Positions 19,731 to 27,435 of a stretch of DNA of 64,000 bases are shown in pieces. Position numbers and translations under genes: made by a program. This DNA is from Herminiimonas sp. (GTDB lineage Bacteria > Pseudomonadota > Gammaproteobacteria > Burkholderiales > Burkholderiaceae_D). Below the pieces are notes generated by a model that worked only from the letters and a program-made list of their open reading frames with translations, was not told where the DNA came from and made no database searches. The stretch is taken from NCBI GenBank assembly GCA_028292265.1, contig JAQGMR010000018.1, forward strand, positions 1 to 64,000, in the 5' to 3' direction. Each line of letters begins with the position of its first letter. The stretch's first letter is position 1.

Positions 19731-20138
19731 GGAATGCTTGCTTGCGGCAATCTGGTGGGATAAGAGGACGATTGTAGCAGCGCGACAGCGGCGCTTGCCT
19801 CAGGCTAAGGTCTGGAACGCTGGGTGGCACGGTAAAATAGCGAAATTCCGCCATGGACCAGCTGGCATGCAACAGTTCTGCGCCGCATCGCCCGATGGCC
19901 GCTGCGTGCCATGGCCTGCTGCGACTGGCGTCGTATTTTGCGTCCTGGCGAGTTTGCTGCGTGGCCGAATACGCGCCATGCGTGGTCTTGCCGTGTGCCC
20001 AGGCTTGACGCATGCCGGGTGTGCTTTATGGCCGGCGTTGCTGTGCGCTGGCTGCGACTGGCACCGCTATGGGGCTTTGCTCTGCCTTGCGCCTTCGTGT
20101 GGCGCTTTTCTTCCACTCATTTTCACTGATCGTTGACC
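19731..20138. other. 408-bp intergenic region between metG and gltX
   Basis: Divergent gap. Reading frames cross it but none has a ribosome site or recognisable product. A GGTAAAATAG segment near 19831-19840 resembles a -10 element, without a clear -35. No repeats or RNA gene are seen. Confidence 0.4.
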
Positions 20139-21530
20139 ATGACCGTCCGCACCCGATTTGCTCCGAGCCCTACCGGGTTTCTTCACCTTGGTGGCGCCCG
20201 CACGGCGCTCTTCGCCTGGGCCTATGCACGCCGCCACAGCGGCACATTCATCTTGCGCATCGAAGATACCGATCTGGAACGTTCCACGCCAGAGGCGGTG
20301 CAAGCCATTATCGAAGGGATGCTGTGGCTCGGCTTGCAGCACGACGAAGGACCGTTTTTCCAGATGCAGCGCATGGACCGCTACCGGGAGGTGATCGCGC
20401 AAATGCTCGAGCAGGGCACGGCATACCACTGCTACACCTCGCCAGAAGAAGTTGAGGCCATGCGCGAGAAGCAGCGCGCCGCCGGCAAGAAGCCGCGCTA
20501 CGACGGCACCTGGAGGCCCGAACCCGGCAAGGCTTTGCCCGCGATCCCGGCTGGACGCAAGCCGGTCGTGCGCTTCCGCAACCCGCAGGACGGCGAGGTC
20601 ACCTGGAATGACGCGGTTAAAGGCCCCATTACGATTTCGAACCAGGAAATGGACGACCTCGTGATTGCCCGTCCCGATGGCACGCCGACCTACAACTTCT
20701 GCGTCGTGGTCGACGATTGGGACATGAAGATAACCCACGTCATTCGCGGCGACGACCATGTGAACAACACGCCGCGCCAAATCAATATTCTCAAGTCGCT
20801 CGGGGCCGAAGTGCCGGTCTATGGGCATGTGCCCATGATCCTCGGCGCGGACGGCGAAAAGCTCTCGAAGCGTCACGGCGCCGTCAGCGTGATGGACTAT
20901 CCGGCCCAAGGCTTTCTGCCGGAGGCAATGCTTAATTATCTGGCCAGGCTGGGATGGAGCCACGGCGACGAAGAAATTTTCACCATGGAGCAGTTTTGCG
21001 CATGGTTCGACCTTAACCACCTCACCAAATCGCCGGCCCAGTTCAATCCCGAAAAGCTGGCCTGGCTTAATAACCACTACATCAAGGCCGCCGACAATGC
21101 GCGCCTCGCGAGTTTGGTGCGACCAGTGCTGGAGGCGGAGGTTGGAGAGACGTCAGGCGGCCCGGACCTGCAAGCCGCGATTGAATTAATGAAAGAGCGC
21201 GCGCACACGATCAACGACCTGGCGCTATCGTGCTCAATGTTCTATAAAGAGCCGCGACCGGATCAGGGCTTGATGGCGGAGCACCTGATTGAGGGTGTCA
21301 AGCCTGCCCTGAGCGAATATGCGTCGCAATTGAAGTCGGTGACGTGGAACAGGGCAGCCCTCTCGGCATTGATGAAAGGGCTTCTCGCTACCCACAAATT
21401 GAAGATGCCACAGCTCGCCATGCCGCTGCGGTTGATGCTTACGGGTCAACTGCAGACCCCATCGATTGATGCCGTTGTCGAATTGATCGGTCGTGACACC
21501 GCTGTCGCGCGGATCGAAAAGTACCTTTGA
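20139..21530 (+). CDS. gltX: glutamyl-tRNA synthetase
   Basis: 463 aa, class I synthetase charging tRNA-Glu. [13 protein letters not shown] holds the HIGH-like motif and GEKLSKRHG the KMSKS-like motif. [13 protein letters not shown] is the glutamate-site segment. Start ATG at 20139 gives [11 protein letters not shown]; a TTG six bases upstream is less likely. It stands about 280 bp from a tRNA-Glu gene, its own substrate. Confidence 0.97.
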   Translation: MTVRTRFAPSPTGFLHLGGARTALFAWAYARRHSGTFILRIEDTDLERSTPEAVQAIIEGMLWLGLQHDEGPFFQMQRMDRYREVIAQMLEQGTAYHCYTSPEEVEAMREKQRAAGKKPRYDGTWRPEPGKALPAIPAGRKPVVRFRNPQDGEVTWNDAVKGPITISNQEMDDLVIARPDGTPTYNFCVVVDDWDMKITHVIRGDDHVNNTPRQINILKSLGAEVPVYGHVPMILGADGEKLSKRHGAVSVMDYPAQGFLPEAMLNYLARLGWSHGDEEIFTMEQFCAWFDLNHLTKSPAQFNPEKLAWLNNHYIKAADNARLASLVRPVLEAEVGETSGGPDLQAAIELMKERAHTINDLALSCSMFYKEPRPDQGLMAEHLIEGVKPALSEYASQLKSVTWNRAALSALMKGLLATHKLKMPQLAMPLRLMLTGQLQTPSIDAVVELIGRDTAVARIEKYL

Positions 21531-21548
21531 TAAATTTCGGAAACGCGA

Positions 21549-21578
21549 TTTACATGGCGGGAACTAGCCTGCTATAAT
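21549..21578 (+). promoter_or_regulatory. promoter of tRNA-Ala
   Basis: TTTACA, 18-base spacer, TATAAT. The tRNA begins 15 bases further on. A good sigma70-type stable-RNA promoter. Confidence 0.75.
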
Positions 21579-21592
21579 TTCGCTTCTGCGCA

Positions 21593-21668
<76 letters not shown>

Positions 21669-21751
21669 GCGAAAGCTGTTGCAGTACCGCAGAAGCGCCT
21701 GCGACGGTATTACGGGCTGCTAGAAGTGGAACAAAAAGCGGCACAGAAGCA

Positions 21752-21777
21752 GGGCAGTAAGTACGGGCAGTAAGCAC
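21752..21777. repeat. 13-bp tandem duplication in the tRNA spacer
   Basis: GGGCAGTAAGTAC followed directly by GGGCAGTAAGCAC. The spacer between the two tRNA genes contains nothing else recognisable. Confidence 0.8.
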
Positions 21778-21809
21778 GACAATCAGGAGTGAAAGCAGGA
21801 CAGATTTCT

Positions 21810-21885
21810 GTCCCCATCGTCTAGAGGCCTAGGACATCACCCTTTCACGGTGAGTACAGGGGTTCGAATCCCCTTGGGGACGCCA
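21810..21885 (+). tRNA. tRNA-Glu (anticodon TTC)
   Basis: 76 nt with encoded CCA. Acceptor GTCCCCA pairs with TGGGGAC. The anticodon stem TCACC/GGTGA encloses CTTTCAC, giving anticodon TTC. The 3' half is overlapped on the other strand by the end of the prophage recombinase gene, so this is the likely integration target, with the tRNA restored intact. Confidence 0.97.
21845..21885. other. presumed attL within the 3' half of tRNA-Glu
   Basis: The recombinase stop codon lies at 21845, inside the tRNA. Everything to the right through the window end looks phage-derived. Integration at a tRNA 3' end would leave a repeat of part of this segment at the right end. No second copy is visible before 64000, so core limits are unknown. 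Confidence 0.5.
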
Positions 21886-23374
21886 TTCCAAGACCGGTAG
21901 CGGCGTCTAATCGGTAAGTAATCTGGAAGGTCTGAGCAGTGTCGTCCAACACGACCTGCTCGACCAATCCTTTCAGCAAGTCTCGCAGTCCTTCCCGATC
22001 TATTCTCTCGAATTCTTCAGCCATCGTGGCGAGCAGTTTGCCCACTTGTGGCGCCGCGAGCGCTTTGACCTTTGCCGCCTCGTGGGCCTCCTCCATTCGC
22101 TGGTGAATCTGCCTTGCAAAGTCTGCCCGTTGCACCTCGTACTCTTCAACTTGGCGCAGCAGCGGCTCTGGCCGGGAGGTATCCGCGAGCATTTCCGTGA
22201 GCCGCCTGATCCGTCGGTCTAGCTCCGCACATTCCTTTTTCATGCGAGGAATCGCATCATCGTTCTTCCGGTCGTCGAACTGCTTGCGGGCAGCGTCCGT
22301 CAGGCCTTGCACGAATGCCGGCGTGCGCAGCGCGCGCTGCACCTCTCCCATGATGGCCGCCTCGACGATGGAAGCCTTTATCCGTTTCCCTTTGCCGAGA
22401 CGGTAATATCCGCCGGCGCCGCCGTCAGATCCCCGCCAGTTCTCACCGGCCGTCGACTTGAGCAGTCCTGTCAGGATGTAATCCGCATGGGCATGGTGTC
22501 CGCGGTCAAAGGCTTCCAGCCGAGCCAGAAGTGATTCTGCTTCCTCATTGGTAATCAGCGGTTCGTGCGTGTCCCGCTGCACGACCCATTCCGCGCGCGG
22601 CCGGCGCTTGACGCTGTTGGCATAGCCGCCGGCGCCGTGTTCGTATCGGACGTTCCAAGCAGTATGGCCCGCGTAGGTAAGGGCGTTCCACTCGACGCCC
22701 ACCAGCGTGCTTGAGGACGATTTGAGCCCAGACAGCGTGCAGGCTTTCGTTCGGTTGCAATCCTCGGCGCGCAGCTTGAGGTAGGCCTGCACCGTTGCCG
22801 CAGCGTCCCCCTTGATCAGTTTGCTTTTCTTGACCGGCGCGCCCTCACGGATTGCACCGGTCTCGACGTGCTGGAGCTCATAGCCCATCGGTGCCCGACC
22901 GCCCGCGCGCCAGCCTTGACGCACGTTCTCCGCCATGCCGGCGAGTCCCTTCTGTTTCGACGTGAGGCTGTGCCATTCATCCATCGCCTGGAGGATGGAT
23001 TTCAGGAGCATCTCTGTGATGGGATCTGAATCTGGAAGGGACTTATACACGACGCGGACGCCGTGCTTCCGCGCCTCGACCTCTTCGAATACCAGAGAAA
23101 TATGCCTGCGCCGCGCAAGCCGTGACGTATCGAGGATCAGCAGCGTGTCCCAGCCACGTCGTTTGTTTCGGACGGCGCCAAGCAATCGCTGAAAGCCGGC
23201 GCGCAGCTCGTCCTTCCCCGATTCGACCACATCGGAAAATTCCTCCGTGATCACGAAGCCGCGATCAGTCGCCAGCTGCTGGAGCTGCCTCCTCTGTGCG
23301 TCGATCGACACGTCTGACCTGTCCTTGCTGCTCCGAAGGTACAGGGCCGCCCTGGTTATTTGAGTTATTATCAT
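21845..23374 (-). CDS. large serine recombinase (prophage integrase)
   Basis: 509 aa. The N-terminal resolvase domain has Y-x-R-x-S (YLRSS, about 12-16, nucleophile Ser16), SIDAQRRQL and LDTSRLARR with the catalytic arginines. The recombinase domain follows (GWRAGGRAPMGYEL), then a long helical coiled-coil region (about 390-480). The segment where relatives hold a Cys4 zinc ribbon (LLKSTAGENWRGS...GGYYRLG) has no cysteine. The ATG at 23374 is preferred to an upstream TTG. The C-terminus MASPRGFEPLYSP is encoded by the antisense strand of tRNA-Glu. It should integrate and excise the prophage. Confidence 0.92.
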   Translation of the reverse strand: MIITQITRAALYLRSSKDRSDVSIDAQRRQLQQLATDRGFVITEEFSDVVESGKDELRAGFQRLLGAVRNKRRGWDTLLILDTSRLARRRHISLVFEEVEARKHGVRVVYKSLPDSDPITEMLLKSILQAMDEWHSLTSKQKGLAGMAENVRQGWRAGGRAPMGYELQHVETGAIREGAPVKKSKLIKGDAAATVQAYLKLRAEDCNRTKACTLSGLKSSSSTLVGVEWNALTYAGHTAWNVRYEHGAGGYANSVKRRPRAEWVVQRDTHEPLITNEEAESLLARLEAFDRGHHAHADYILTGLLKSTAGENWRGSDGGAGGYYRLGKGKRIKASIVEAAIMGEVQRALRTPAFVQGLTDAARKQFDDRKNDDAIPRMKKECAELDRRIRRLTEMLADTSRPEPLLRQVEEYEVQRADFARQIHQRMEEAHEAAKVKALAAPQVGKLLATMAEEFERIDREGLRDLLKGLVEQVVLDDTAQTFQITYRLDAATGLGMASPRGFEPLYSP

Positions 23375-23458
23375 TTGCTGTTCCGTCAAGCAGCGGGAGC
23401 GCCAATCTTACCGCAGCTTCAATGCAGGGCTGGTTTATGGAAGGTAAGGCGCGAAGTT

Positions 23459-24220
23459 TCATGCTTTGCGTTCCATAGCATCATCCGCGGCCACCGCCGA
23501 ACTGCTGCAAGAAGTGCATGAGTTCGATTTAATAGCAGCGTCAACGATCTCGTCTATTTTGGATGGCGTCTCCGCGTTGCCGAGTGCATGACAGGTGGTT
23601 GAATCGGTGTCATTGATCCAGAACGAGCGAAGCCACTGATACCGCGCTGCATCCTCGCCAAAGTTGGCAGTCCGGTTGTCTGCCAGCCGAAGACCATGCC
23701 GCAACGTGTCGCACTCGATTCCCAAGTTCGCAATCTTCGCCAGATCGTCGTCCGCCTGGCGGGAGAAGTTCACGATGACCCTCGCCTGGCGCGCGACCTC
23801 GGCCCGGGCGGCTTCGAGTTCGTCGCAAATCCCGATGATTACGGTCGGGCTAGCGGCGGCAATAAACTCAGCGTTGCAAATGTCCTCGTAAAAGGACCCG
23901 CTATATCCGACATCGCACACGAGTTTCCCGGACCCAGTCCTGATGGCATGGAGTTCTTGCGTCGGATCCTCGGCGCGCCACTGACCTGGAGTTGCGTAGC
24001 GGGCCAGTCTGCGAAGTTCGCACGTATCCGCCGTTGCTTGTTTTTCGCAATGTTCAACGCGCAGCTGGTCGATCCGGAGCGCCATCTTCGAAAGGAGGAG
24101 CGCCTGATCTCGCAAGACGTCGTCGGGGCTTTGCAGGTGGGCGCGCACACCGTCGATCACGGCAAGCAAGTCGGCATCCGAGATCGGCGCGGAGTCGCGA
24201 GTGAAGGAGATGTTAAGCAT
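23459..24220 (-). CDS. Ead/Ea22-like phage protein
   Basis: 253 aa. The middle segment CNAEFIAAASPTVIIGICDELEAARAE matches the recurrent motif of Ead/Ea22-like phage early proteins, in which it precedes a coiled coil. Downstream is EDAARYQWLRSFW, another segment common in phage early proteins. A Ser/Cys-rich tail (SCTSCSSSAV) ends it. Function unknown, non-essential in known phages. Last gene before the recombinase in the leftward early operon; its start overlaps the next upstream gene by eight bases. Confidence 0.7.
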   Translation of the reverse strand: MLNISFTRDSAPISDADLLAVIDGVRAHLQSPDDVLRDQALLLSKMALRIDQLRVEHCEKQATADTCELRRLARYATPGQWRAEDPTQELHAIRTGSGKLVCDVGYSGSFYEDICNAEFIAAASPTVIIGICDELEAARAEVARQARVIVNFSRQADDDLAKIANLGIECDTLRHGLRLADNRTANFGEDAARYQWLRSFWINDTDSTTCHALGNAETPSKIDEIVDAAIKSNSCTSCSSSAVAADDAMERKA

Positions 24221-24536
24221 CGGCGACCTCCGTCCCAGTTCCCGAGCCGTCAGAGCGCGAGCGAATTAGCCCTGGAGGAAGACCTTCGATTTCATCGACC
24301 GACTCACCGTTTAGTAAGGCCATCAACAAGGTAGTGATTGGATCGACAAGGCGCGCGAAGCCGTGAATGGCGAGTTCCGGATCGACATCGCCCTTCGACA
24401 GTCCGCAATTACCGGGGAAGTTCGGAACGACCGATTCCAGAGACTCGATCGCGTCGCACAGGGTGCACACCGCATCTGAGAGAAGGCGTCTGCGCTTTGC
24501 ATCCAGCTGCGGTTTAGGGGCGGAGGATTTAGTCAT
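24213..24536 (-). CDS. hypothetical small helical phage protein A
   Basis: 107 aa. No family recognised. Two amphipathic helical segments (LSDAVCTLCDAIESLES and ARLVDPITTLLMALLNG) flank a Gly/Pro-rich loop. A Lys-rich start and a Ser/Gly-rich tail frame them. It overlaps both neighbours by eight bases, so it is translated as part of a coupled string from 26277 to 23459. Its layout resembles the neighbouring small proteins. Confidence 0.65.
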   Translation of the reverse strand: MTKSSAPKPQLDAKRRRLLSDAVCTLCDAIESLESVVPNFPGNCGLSKGDVDPELAIHGFARLVDPITTLLMALLNGESVDEIEGLPPGLIRSRSDGSGTGTEVADA

Positions 24537-24843
24537 GGGTCTGCTCCGTCGCGCCGGGTCCGACCATGCTCTTCATAACTTCGTCTAACCCTTCGATTAC
24601 CCTCCAAGAATTGTCTGCCTGCCGTTGCAATAGCGATGCGACCGCCTTAATAACCACCTCGGGGCAGAACGTCGAACCGCCGATCAACTCTGTTTCAGGC
24701 AGCCGGTCGGCCGCCGATTGAATCGTCGACAAGCCGGCTTCGATTTGGGTAAGCAGCAGGGACGCATCCTCTCTTATCCTTGCCACCAGGCTGAGCGGAT
24801 GGGCTTCGGGGATCTCGGGCACGATTGACGTGTTCTCCATCAT
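24529..24843 (-). CDS. hypothetical small helical phage protein B
   Basis: 104 aa, acidic. No family recognised. Helix IREDASLLLTQIEAGLSTIQSAADRL, a short loop containing one Cys, then helix VVIKAVASLLQRQADNSWRVIEGLDEVMKSM. It overlaps the upstream gene by four bases (ATGA) and the downstream gene by eight. Predicted cytoplasmic, with no signal or membrane segment. Confidence 0.65.
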   Translation of the reverse strand: MMENTSIVPEIPEAHPLSLVARIREDASLLLTQIEAGLSTIQSAADRLPETELIGGSTFCPEVVIKAVASLLQRQADNSWRVIEGLDEVMKSMVGPGATEQTHD

Positions 24844-25175
24844 GCCTCTCCTTTTGCTTGCCGAAAAAGGTGGCTTCCGAGGACGCTCGCATCGGCATTG
24901 CCACTGTCTGTCAAGACGACCAGCGCATCGAAAAGACCGTAGACGGTTTTGATGTCCAGCAGATCACCGTCCGGACCTTGCGCATCCCGTTCAGTCTCGT
25001 TGGCGTAGAGGATTTTGACGATCGCGCTGATACCGTCCAGTGCGCGGCAAACGCTGTTCAATGAAACCCGGGACTTCTCGCATAAAATCTCACGCTCGGG
25101 GAACCTGCCTTGGAAGTCGATCCGAAGAGCGGCGATGCAAGGGGAGACGGCCTCGGACTTGTTATTTTTTGCCAT
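24840..25175 (-). CDS. hypothetical small helical phage protein C
   Basis: 111 aa from ATG 25175, which is preceded by an AGGGGGT ribosome site. An in-frame extension to 25223 would overlap the preceding gene further. Helical segment VSLNSVCRALDGISAIVKILYANE, an acidic loop, then IKTVYGLFDALVVLTDSG. No family recognised. Overlaps the preceding gene by 14 bases and the next by four. Confidence 0.62.
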   Translation of the reverse strand: MAKNNKSEAVSPCIAALRIDFQGRFPEREILCEKSRVSLNSVCRALDGISAIVKILYANETERDAQGPDGDLLDIKTVYGLFDALVVLTDSGNADASVLGSHLFRQAKGEA

Positions 25176-25506
25176 GGCGACCCCCTGCATTCTTGGCAAG
25201 ATAGGCATCGTTGGCCTTGTCAATGGCGTCTTCGGCTATGCTGGCCAGCATGCGCATGGAGCAGATTGCAAGGCGCACCAGCGTGCCGCGTGAGTAATCG
25301 TCGAACAATGCAGCGTCTCCATTCGAGACCGCCACGTCGGAACTCTCAACCGCGAGAAGAACCGTTTCAATGCCGCGCCCGATGTCCTTCACTGCGCATT
25401 GCAGGTAGGACGCTTCGTCGTGCCGACTGGGATCGTAATGCCACTTGATCGGTTCGAAAATCGGGTCCGGTTTCTCGGTCGTGTTTTGCGGAGCGGAGGT
25501 CGTCAT
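25162..25506 (-). CDS. hypothetical small helical phage protein D
   Basis: 114 aa from ATG 25506, which overlaps the preceding stop as TGATG. Core helices YLQCAVKDIGRGIETVLLAV and LVRLAICSMRMLASIAEDAID are separated by an acidic loop, with a basic Gly-rich end (NAGGRHGKK). No family recognised. Same architecture as its neighbours. Confidence 0.62.
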   Translation of the reverse strand: MTTSAPQNTTEKPDPIFEPIKWHYDPSRHDEASYLQCAVKDIGRGIETVLLAVESSDVAVSNGDAALFDDYSRGTLVRLAICSMRMLASIAEDAIDKANDAYLAKNAGGRHGKK

Positions 25507-25937
25507 CACGCATCGCCTTTCAACGTTGATTGATCGGTGGGCAATAGAACCTGGCACGGTATGCCGGATCGGATTTCAGAGTCGTGCTTGTGCTGCTCGT
25601 CCTGGTAGCGGTCGTAAGTGCGCTGTGCGATGGATTCGAGATGCGCATCCATGTTTTCGGCGTGGCGCCGTCCTTGAGTCGCGATGCCGTGGATGAGCTT
25701 CAGTCGGCGAGCGAGGTTGGCATTCCCCGTCGTCTCCGGATTGCTCAGTTCGAGAATCGGTTCGATGAAATCGACCAGCTCGCCGACGATGCACTTGCCA
25801 AGCGTCGTATTATCGTGAGACTCCAAGGCGAGCTCCACGAGCATGCTGCGAAGGCTTGCTCGAAGCGCGTTGTACCCGGCGTCGGGAAGACCCGTTTGAT
25901 CTTTCGCGGGTTCCCCTGTAGACTTTTTTGCAGCCAT
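25506..25937 (-). CDS. hypothetical small helical phage protein E
   Basis: 143 aa from ATG 25937, which follows GGGAGCAGAAA. An upstream in-frame extension to 26051 lies in the preceding gene. Helices ALRASLRSMLVELALES, CIVGELVDFIEPILELSN and ANLARRLKLIHGIATQ, then a His-rich helical tail. LVDFIEPIL resembles LVDPITTLL in protein A. No family recognised. Confidence 0.62.
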   Translation of the reverse strand: MAAKKSTGEPAKDQTGLPDAGYNALRASLRSMLVELALESHDNTTLGKCIVGELVDFIEPILELSNPETTGNANLARRLKLIHGIATQGRRHAENMDAHLESIAQRTYDRYQDEQHKHDSEIRSGIPCQVLLPTDQSTLKGDA

Positions 25938-26019
25938 TTTCTGCTCCCTGTGGTTGATGGTCAGGTCGTCGGAGTGGTGCAAACACTTCGGCGACCGATT
26001 CGTTCCGCTTTCTGTTTTT

Positions 26020-26277
26020 CTACGCCTTGTGCTGCTGAGACCAGCGCACATAGAGCCGCTGATTGATGGCTTTTACATCTGCCGCATATCTTTCTGCTAC
26101 CGCGACAAGAGTCAGGCCCCGACGGCTTTCCTGCGCCAGCTCTTCCGAGGCCAATGAAAGAAGGTCCGAAAGGACGTTCGAAATGGTTTCAAGATCCGTC
26201 GCGATGTCGTGAATCGATTCGTTCGTGTGTGTCTCATGACGGCTGTTCTCGAGCCGGGCCGCGTTAGTGGTGTTCAT
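26020..26277 (-). CDS. hypothetical small helical phage protein F, first gene of the leftward operon
   Basis: 85 aa. A polar N-terminus leads into helix IHDIATDLETISNVLSDLLSLASEEL, then a second helix LVAVAERYAADVKAINQRL. No family recognised. It begins about 45 bases downstream of the leftward promoter at 26329-26357 and is followed after 82 bases by protein E. As the first product of the operator-controlled operon it is expected early after induction. Confidence 0.62.
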   Translation of the reverse strand: MNTTNAARLENSRHETHTNESIHDIATDLETISNVLSDLLSLASEELAQESRRGLTLVAVAERYAADVKAINQRLYVRWSQQHKA

Positions 26278-26328
26278 GTCGTTCTTGAGGTCCTATTCAC
26301 GCCGCGCAGTCAGCGGGTACTAATTGGA

Positions 26329-26357
26329 ATAATATACTAGAAAAACTAGTATTGCAA
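26329..26357 (-). promoter_or_regulatory. leftward early promoter (PL-like)
   Basis: Read on the minus strand: TTGCAA at 26357-26352, a 17-base spacer, and TATTAT at 26334-26329. The spacer is almost exactly filled by a CTAG operator palindrome, so repressor binding would block polymerase. It drives the string of small genes from 26277 leftward. Confidence 0.75.
26334..26352. promoter_or_regulatory. operator OL, perfect ATACTAG-N5-CTAGTAT palindrome
   Basis: A 7-bp perfect inverted repeat around AAAAA. Another CTAG follows at 26364-26367. The same CTAG-N5-CTAG geometry recurs at 27842-27863 between the cI-like and cro-like genes and once inside the cI-like gene. These are presumed CI/Cro binding sites. 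Confidence 0.75.
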
Positions 26358-26384
26358 GATAATCTAGCTATTGCACCAAGGGCG

Positions 26385-26600
26385 AGTCGAAAACGGCTGT
26401 AGAGGGGAATGCAATGCTGAGGCTAGGGACATTAGAGAACCTTTCGTGAGAAACCAGCCGAGGCGGCGTGATGAAAGGTTAGCTATGTAATGTTTCCCTG
26501 TAACCCGATGAGCCTGCACGGTGGGAAACGTACAGGTATGGAGGGAACGATGCCGGGTTGGTGGTCACCTTGCCTGCTAGGTGGTAACTCTACGGGCAGG
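26385..26600. ncRNA. structured non-coding stretch, candidate regulatory RNA or ribozyme remnant
   Basis: No gene covers these 216 bases. Inverted repeats are dense: AACCTTTC 26438-26445 with GAAAGGTT 26473-26480 enclosing GCCG/CGGC; GTTTCCC 26492-26498 with GGGAAAC 26523-26529; AACCCG 26502-26507 with CGGGTT 26554-26559; GGTGGTCACC; and CCTGC with GCAGG. Several pairings overlap, allowing alternative folds or pseudoknots. It lies between the stop of the 277-aa gene and the PL promoter. No known RNA class was recognised, and the transcribed strand is unknown. Confidence 0.45.
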
Positions 26601-26601
26601 G

Positions 26602-27435
26602 TTACTTAGATTCTCTCGTCCAAATGGGAATCCATTTTTTGACAATGGTGTCGAACGAGATTATGGGGCTCCCGTCCTTGTCGGTCGGAATTTTAGTCAG
26701 CATATCGCTTGCAAATGCGGATTGCTTGGGGTATTTACCAGAGTCACGCTGCCATTCTATCCAGCACTCTTTTATAAATTTTTTCGCTTCTTGTTTCGGG
26801 TCGTCCCTGTACCTTTCAAGAGCGCCTGCCAAGCCGATCTCGCTCCTGGCCTGCTGCAGGCTGGTGCTTCCGGAATCTATTGCCACAAAGTTTGCGAAGG
26901 CGTTTGCGGCCTCTATAGCGGAATAAACGCCTCCGCCATCTAGGTGATTCGCGATGAGGCCATGCTCAATGCTCTCAAGGCACGCGAACAGGAAATTATT
27001 TTTTATAACCGCGGCGTCGGCAGCGCCCGCCTTTACCAATTTCCACGCAATTTCGAGGATTCCCATGCTGGTGAAGTCGTCGAAATCCGGTTCGATAGGT
27101 TGGTCGTCTTCATTCTTGAACACGACTCGTTTCTCTATCGCTACGGCCGCAATGGAGGTCCGAAGCCCTTTAATCATCTTGTAATGCTCAGCCAGACTGG
27201 CGTCGAACTCTTCCTTGTTTGAGCATGGCGGCAGCTTTAGGTATGCATCTCGTCCGAGTCGCCAGAGTGCTACGTCGTCCTCTGACATCCATTCCGGATC
27301 ATTTTTTTGAGCAATAAACGCCGGTTTACCATTTCGGTCAACGAAATGCTTGTTCGCCATTCCATACGTCATAAACGGATCGTAGGAATAAAAGCTCCAG
27401 CGCCCAGGCTCCCAGTCACTAATCAAAGTTGACAT
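26602..27435 (-). CDS. unknown 277-aa protein co-transcribed with the repressor
   Basis: 277 aa, not recognised. It starts inside the last codons of the cI-like gene (13-base overlap), so it should be expressed from the repressor promoter in the lysogen. Trp- and Tyr-rich N-terminus (WEPGRWSFYSYDPF), a helical middle, and a C-terminal basic/aromatic segment (KKFIKECWIEWQRD ... FDTIVKKWIPIW) that could bind nucleic acid. No signal peptide or membrane helix. Base composition is more AT-rich than neighbours. Position suggests a lysogeny-expressed accessory gene such as superinfection exclusion or phage defence. This is inference only. Confidence 0.75.
   Translation of the reverse strand: MSTLISDWEPGRWSFYSYDPFMTYGMANKHFVDRNGKPAFIAQKNDPEWMSEDDVALWRLGRDAYLKLPPCSNKEEFDASLAEHYKMIKGLRTSIAAVAIEKRVVFKNEDDQPIEPDFDDFTSMGILEIAWKLVKAGAADAAVIKNNFLFACLESIEHGLIANHLDGGGVYSAIEAANAFANFVAIDSGSTSLQQARSEIGLAGALERYRDDPKQEAKKFIKECWIEWQRDSGKYPKQSAFASDMLTKIPTDKDGSPIISFDTIVKKWIPIWTRESK

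Noticed and set aside
26385-26600. Definite group II intron or retron RNA
   Set aside because: No reverse transcriptase is nearby and the conserved domain V could not be folded convincingly. Kept only as an unclassified structured stretch.
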